NCBI RefSeq assembly: GCF_036983985.1
Contig: NZ_JALAHQ010000002.1
Span: 682,001-746,000 of the forward strand
Reading direction: 5' to 3'
DNA length: 64,000 bases
Source: Alishewanella metallidurans
GTDB lineage: Bacteria > Pseudomonadota > Gammaproteobacteria > Enterobacterales > Alteromonadaceae
The notes beneath the pieces were generated by a model. The model saw only the letters and a program-made list of their open reading frames with translations. It had not been told where the DNA came from and did no database searches. The position numbers and the translations under genes are program-made. This document shows, one piece after another, positions 60,294 through 64,000 of this stretch (position 1 is its first letter; the number at the start of each line of letters is the position of its first letter).

Positions 60294-62552
60294 TCAACTG
60301 CGTATTTGCGTCACTAATTGTTTTTGCTCTAAAAATCGTTGTGTACATAGCCTTACTTGCCTTGCCGACTCGCAGGCCAATACCTCAGGTAGCAGTAGTG
60401 CAAGCTCAGCCATTTCCACCCTACGCAATAGCCATTTAATTTTTGCCAAGTTACTGCTATTCATACTAAAATTGCTATAACCCATAGCAGCTAATAGCAT
60501 TACACCGCCAGGATCACCGGCTAGTTCACCACAGACACTGATCGGAAATTGTAAGCCTTTTGCTTGCTGCGATAGCTGATTTAACGCCCTTAATACCGCA
60601 GGATGCATCGCATCATATAAGTTAGCCACACGAGGGTTATTACGGTCAACGGCGAGCAAATATTGGGTTAGATCATTAGTACCAATAGAGCAAAAATCAA
60701 CTTTGCGGGCTAATTCAGGTAATTGATACATGATTGAGGGCACTTCGATCATTACCCCTACTTTCGGCTTTGGCTGCTCAATAGCAAACTCTTCACTTAC
60801 TTCAAAACTCGCCTGATTTATTAGCCGCAAGCATTCATCCACTTCGGCTAAATCAGAAATCATCGGTAGCAAAATATGGAGATTATTTAGCGCAAGATTG
60901 GCTTTAAGCATAGCGCGAACTTGGACTAAAAATATTTCCGGATGATCTAAGGTTAAACGGATACCACGCCAACCTAGGAACGGGTTTTCTTCGCTGATAC
61001 TAAAATAGGGTAGCGCTTTATCACCACCAACATCTAACGTACGCATAATAACCGGCTTATCAGGGCAGCTTTCAAGCACCCGACGATATAACTCAATTTG
61101 TTCTTGCTCGGTTGGAAAGCGACTACGAATAATAAACGGAAATTCTGTGCGGTATAAACCCACTCCGCCAGTATGTTGCGGATCGGTTGTTTCCAGCTCG
61201 ATGGCTAAACCAGAGTTGACCATTAAATTAAACGGTGTGCCACAAATAGACTGCGCCGCCAAGGCAATCTCTGACAGATAACCCGCATTTAGCGCGGCAT
61301 CTTCAGACATTAGCCGTTGGTACTCTTGTCGCACGGCATCAACTGGCGATAACAAAACATGCCCGTGATAACCATCAATAATAAGTTGTTGCCCACGCCA
61401 ATGTAGCAAAGGCAGCTCGTTAACGGCCATTACCGCCGGCACACCCAAAGCTCTAGCCATAATTGCAGCGTGCGAGTTTACCGAACCTTTTAGCGAGACA
61501 ATAGCGACTAGCTGCTCACGAGGTACTTCAGCCAGCATACTTGCCGTAACGTTATCGGCAACTAAGACCACATGCTGTGGTAATTTCATGGTACGCTTTT
61601 CGGTATCTAACAAATTATTCAGTACGCGTTGGCCTAGATCGCGTATGTCGGTGCCACGCTCGCGCAAATACGGGTCATCCATATCATCGAACTGGCGGGC
61701 AAATTTTTCCACTACCCGCTTTAACGCACTTTTTGCGCACCAGCCATCGGCTATTTGCTGTTCAATTTCTTGGCCTAGGCTAGCTGCATCAAGCAGCTGA
61801 TGATACACGTCAAAAATAGCCAAGGCATCCGGCGGCAAATGGCCACTCATGCGCTGGGCTAAGCGATTAAATTCCACTTTCGTTATTTTTACTGCTCGGT
61901 AAAACAGCGCCAGCTCTTTATCTGGATCATCGGCACGCTTAATTGATATAGCGTTAAAATCATTCGCAGGCTCTAATACAAAGGCCTCGCCTATTGCGAT
62001 GCCTGGCGAGCCAGGTAAGCCTTTTAATAACCCAGTGTGATTTTGGCTAGCACCACTCTCGCTGGCGGCTTGACGCATTTCTGCATTCGCTAATACCGAG
62101 GCCAATTGTGTACTTAGGGTGGCTAAAAACGACTCTTCGTCTTCGTTAAATACGCGCTCTGCAGCTTGCTGAATAGTCAGCACACCTAAGACTTTACGAT
62201 GATGAATGATAGGACAGCCCAAAAACGCAGAAAAGCGGTCTTCACTTACTTCGGGCGTAACTTTAAAACGGGGATGCAAATGGGCTTTAGCTAAGTTGAT
62301 AGGTTCTTCGCGTTGGCCAACCCAGCCAATTAAACCTTCAGAAAAGCCGATGGCAATAGTACCAATAGCCTCAGGATTAAGGCCGTCGCTCGCCATAAGC
62401 ATAAAATGTTGTTTATCGTAATTAGCCAGGTATACCGAACAACATTCGGTTGCTAACGCCAGCTTTACGTTTGCGACTAAGCCAGCTAATGCGTCTTGCA
62501 GCACTGGCTCTTGTGCAACATCTTGAACAATTCGCCTTAGCTGGCTTAACAT
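60294..62552 (-). CDS. ptsP: Nitrogen-PTS enzyme I PtsP
   Basis: A 752-residue EI-Ntr. N-terminal GAF sensor about 1-160, then enzyme I: phospho-histidine H361 in GSVNSHAAIMARALGVPAVM, and the PEP-binding barrel (MRTLDVGGDKALPYF; GVMIEVPSIMYQ; CSIGTNDLTQYLLAVDRNN; CGELAGDPGG). It phosphorylates NPr and EIIA-Ntr with PEP. It is next to rppH, the conserved order in this class. Confidence 0.97.
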   Translation of the reverse strand: MLSQLRRIVQDVAQEPVLQDALAGLVANVKLALATECCSVYLANYDKQHFMLMASDGLNPEAIGTIAIGFSEGLIGWVGQREEPINLAKAHLHPRFKVTPEVSEDRFSAFLGCPIIHHRKVLGVLTIQQAAERVFNEDEESFLATLSTQLASVLANAEMRQAASESGASQNHTGLLKGLPGSPGIAIGEAFVLEPANDFNAISIKRADDPDKELALFYRAVKITKVEFNRLAQRMSGHLPPDALAIFDVYHQLLDAASLGQEIEQQIADGWCAKSALKRVVEKFARQFDDMDDPYLRERGTDIRDLGQRVLNNLLDTEKRTMKLPQHVVLVADNVTASMLAEVPREQLVAIVSLKGSVNSHAAIMARALGVPAVMAVNELPLLHWRGQQLIIDGYHGHVLLSPVDAVRQEYQRLMSEDAALNAGYLSEIALAAQSICGTPFNLMVNSGLAIELETTDPQHTGGVGLYRTEFPFIIRSRFPTEQEQIELYRRVLESCPDKPVIMRTLDVGGDKALPYFSISEENPFLGWRGIRLTLDHPEIFLVQVRAMLKANLALNNLHILLPMISDLAEVDECLRLINQASFEVSEEFAIEQPKPKVGVMIEVPSIMYQLPELARKVDFCSIGTNDLTQYLLAVDRNNPRVANLYDAMHPAVLRALNQLSQQAKGLQFPISVCGELAGDPGGVMLLAAMGYSNFSMNSSNLAKIKWLLRRVEMAELALLLPEVLACESARQVRLCTQRFLEQKQLVTQIRS

Positions 62553-62596
62553 AAGAGCCCCATTTTCAGTCTAGCTAATTGTTTAACCTACTTTTA

Positions 62597-63100
62597 TTAA
62601 CTCTTCTTTTTACTTTCACGGCGAATAAACGGCAAAGCGACCGAGGCAAACTCTTTCATAACTTTTCTGTAAACTTCACGCTTAAACGCCACAACTTGGC
62701 GCACTGGATACCAGTAACTAACCCAACGCCAGCTATCAAACTCTGGATGAGTCGTTTTAAGTAAATTTACATCTTCGTCAGCACAAGTCAGCCTAAGCAA
62801 AAACCATTTTTGCTTCTGGCCAATACACACAGGATTACTGTCTTTACGAATTAGCCGTTTCGGTAGTTTGTACCTTAACCAGTGCTTAGTTGTGGCAATA
62901 ATTTCCACGTCGTTAGCACTCAGGCCTACTTCTTCATGTAACTCGCGAAACATGGCTTGTTCTGGCGTTTCGCCATCATCAATGCCACCTTGTGGATATT
63001 GCCAAGAATGCTGACCATATCGTTTTGCCCAAAACACCTGTCCTTGGTGGTTACAAATCACTATGCCGACATTGGCCCGAAAACCTTCGGCATCGATCAC
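62597..63100 (-). CDS. rppH: RNA pyrophosphohydrolase RppH
   Basis: Nudix hydrolase of 167 residues that removes pyrophosphate from mRNA 5' ends and starts decay. It opens MIDAEGFRANVGIVICN and carries the Nudix box GGIDDGETPEQAMFRELHEEVGL in full (about 38-60), with FGQHSW-like WAKRYGQHSWQYPQGG before it. Confidence 0.96.
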   Translation of the reverse strand: MIDAEGFRANVGIVICNHQGQVFWAKRYGQHSWQYPQGGIDDGETPEQAMFRELHEEVGLSANDVEIIATTKHWLRYKLPKRLIRKDSNPVCIGQKQKWFLLRLTCADEDVNLLKTTHPEFDSWRWVSYWYPVRQVVAFKREVYRKVMKEFASVALPFIRRESKKKS

Positions 63101-63481
63101 ACAAACCTCTGGCGGATCTTAAAACAATATGTAAAAGATTCTTTCATAAACTAGGGGCTTGGGCAAACGGTATTTTCCAACACAACTTTTACACAGTTAT
63201 CCACAGCAATAGCAAAACAACCTAAGCCAATGTGTACTTTCTCACAATTTATGTGAGCAACACTGTGCATAACCACGTTTAACGCACTGAATAACTGAAT
63301 TAAGCATTGTTTCAGTCGCATAAAAATGACAACATAACCAAGAAATATCAATCACTTAATTAAATAAAAGCATTTAAACAAATAAATTTTTGCTGTGTGT
63401 AAGTTAGTTTGCTGCGTTTTTAAGCAGCTAAACATGGCGAAAAATGCTAGCGTATTCTTGTATTTGCTTATTATGGTTATT
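63101..63481. other. Intergenic region between rppH and mutH
   Basis: A gene-poor stretch between divergent genes. It holds a cluster of DnaA-box-like nonamers (63187-63272), a 6-bp hairpin CTCACA-ATTTA-TGTGAG (63241-63257), and A/T-rich sequence. I see no RNA gene or convincing small ORF; a short in-frame extension of mutH to ATG 63434 is possible. Confidence 0.6.
63187..63272. promoter_or_regulatory. Cluster of DnaA-box-like sites
   Basis: TTTTACACA (63187-63195, plus), the perfect consensus TTATCCACA (63197-63205, plus) and TTATGCACA (63264-63272, minus). All fit TTWTNCACA. Two boxes are one base apart. Confidence 0.55.
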
Positions 63482-64000
63482 ATGTACTCATCCCCCGTAT
63501 CTTTAGTTGAATTGCAGTTGCGAAGTAATGCCCTCGCCGGTTTGACGTTGGGGCAAATTGCCGCGCAATTGCAGCTACCCGTACCGGCCAATTTACAAAA
63601 AGATAAAGGCTGGGTGGGCCAATTATTAGAACAAGTATTAGGCGCCAGTGCCGGTTCAAAAGCCGAGCCGGATTTTCCTCATTTAGGCGTCGAACTTAAA
63701 ACCTTACCCATAGATCGGCATGGCAAACCTCTAGAAAGCACCTATGTTTGTGTTGCACCCCTTACTGGGGTTGCAGGGCAGCAATGGCACGAGTCTTGGG
63801 TCTGCCGAAAATTGCAGCACGTGTTATGGGTGCCTATTTTAGCCGAGCGGCAAATTCCGTTAGCTGAACGCGTTGTCGGCAGTGCCTTTTTATGGCAACC
63901 AAACAGTGAGCAGCAACGCGCACTGCAAATGGACTGGGAAGAATTGATGGAAAAAATTAGTCTAGGTGGTATTGCCGATATTCGGGGCGCACAAGGTAAG
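63482..64000 (+). CDS. mutH: DNA mismatch repair endonuclease MutH (5' part)
   Basis: MutH nicks the unmethylated strand at hemimethylated GATC in mismatch repair. 173 residues are visible before the window ends. KDKGWVGQLLEQVLGASAGSKAEPDF, then the catalytic motif DFPHLGVELK (Asp, Glu, Lys as in D70/E77/K79 of E. coli), and CVAPLTG and DWEELMEKI are canonical. The start is uncertain: ATG 63482 gives the usual length, but in-frame ATGs at 63473 and 63434 exist and none has a strong ribosome site. Confidence 0.93.
   Translation, partial: MYSSPVSLVELQLRSNALAGLTLGQIAAQLQLPVPANLQKDKGWVGQLLEQVLGASAGSKAEPDFPHLGVELKTLPIDRHGKPLESTYVCVAPLTGVAGQQWHESWVCRKLQHVLWVPILAERQIPLAERVVGSAFLWQPNSEQQRALQMDWEELMEKISLGGIADIRGAQGK

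Overview
The window reads as the chromosome of a motile marine or freshwater gammaproteobacterium. The polar-type flagellar layout (flgA-flgM-flgN, cheV-cheR, flgBCDE and flgFGHIJKL, several flagellins, flaG-fliD-fliS), the FlgO/FlgP/FlgT proteins and the housekeeping run mutH / rppH-ptsP-lgt-thyA fit Alteromonadales or the Rheinheimera/Alishewanella/Arsukibacterium group. The genus is inferred from gene order and protein character only. There are no insertion sequences, phage genes or CRISPR arrays.

Bases 1-10,400: an orphan divergent flagellin (minus strand), then a tight plus-strand operon with all six pseudaminic acid enzymes (PseB, C, F, G, I, H). Also in this operon are a formyltransferase-fold protein, a PIG-L deacetylase, an acyl carrier protein, an adenylating ligase and an SDR. 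They look like a tailoring set for the N-acyl groups of the sugar. A sigma-54-type promoter precedes the operon.

Bases 10,400-29,430: a glycan region. A three-gene phosphonate operon (cytidylyltransferase-PEP mutase fusion, phosphonopyruvate decarboxylase, iron alcohol dehydrogenase) has a consensus-perfect flagellar sigma-28 promoter. Nearby are a CDP-glycerol-type glycerophosphotransferase, a LicD-type phosphotransferase, two GT2 glycosyltransferases, a WbqC protein, a methyltransferase, two sugar aminotransferases, and a dTDP-3-acylamino-3,6-dideoxyhexose set without rmlB. The minus-strand run ends at the flagellin glycosyltransferase Maf beside fliT/fliS/fliD. No flippase, polymerase or ABC exporter is present. 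I infer cytoplasmic assembly of a phosphonate-bearing glycan, most likely on flagellin. This is the strongest candidate for an undescribed system here. A Rossmann module occurs four times in this region in different fusions.

Bases 29,450-52,170: flagellar genes. Four flagellin genes each have their own sigma-28 promoter, and two are virtually identical. flgF-L, flgB-E, cheV-cheR, flgA, flgM-flgN, flgP and flgT follow, with readable sigma-54 or sigma-28 promoters at most transcription units.

Bases 52,200-57,760: tRNA-Arg(CCT), a DsbB-like protein, a cytochrome b561 / SrpA-type catalase pair, nsrR with a double operator, and three FlgO-family lipoproteins with flagellar-type promoters.

Bases 57,780-64,000: housekeeping genes thyA, lgt, a TSUP transporter, ptsP and rppH, then the 5' part of mutH, cut by the window end. 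A DnaA-box cluster lies between rppH and mutH.
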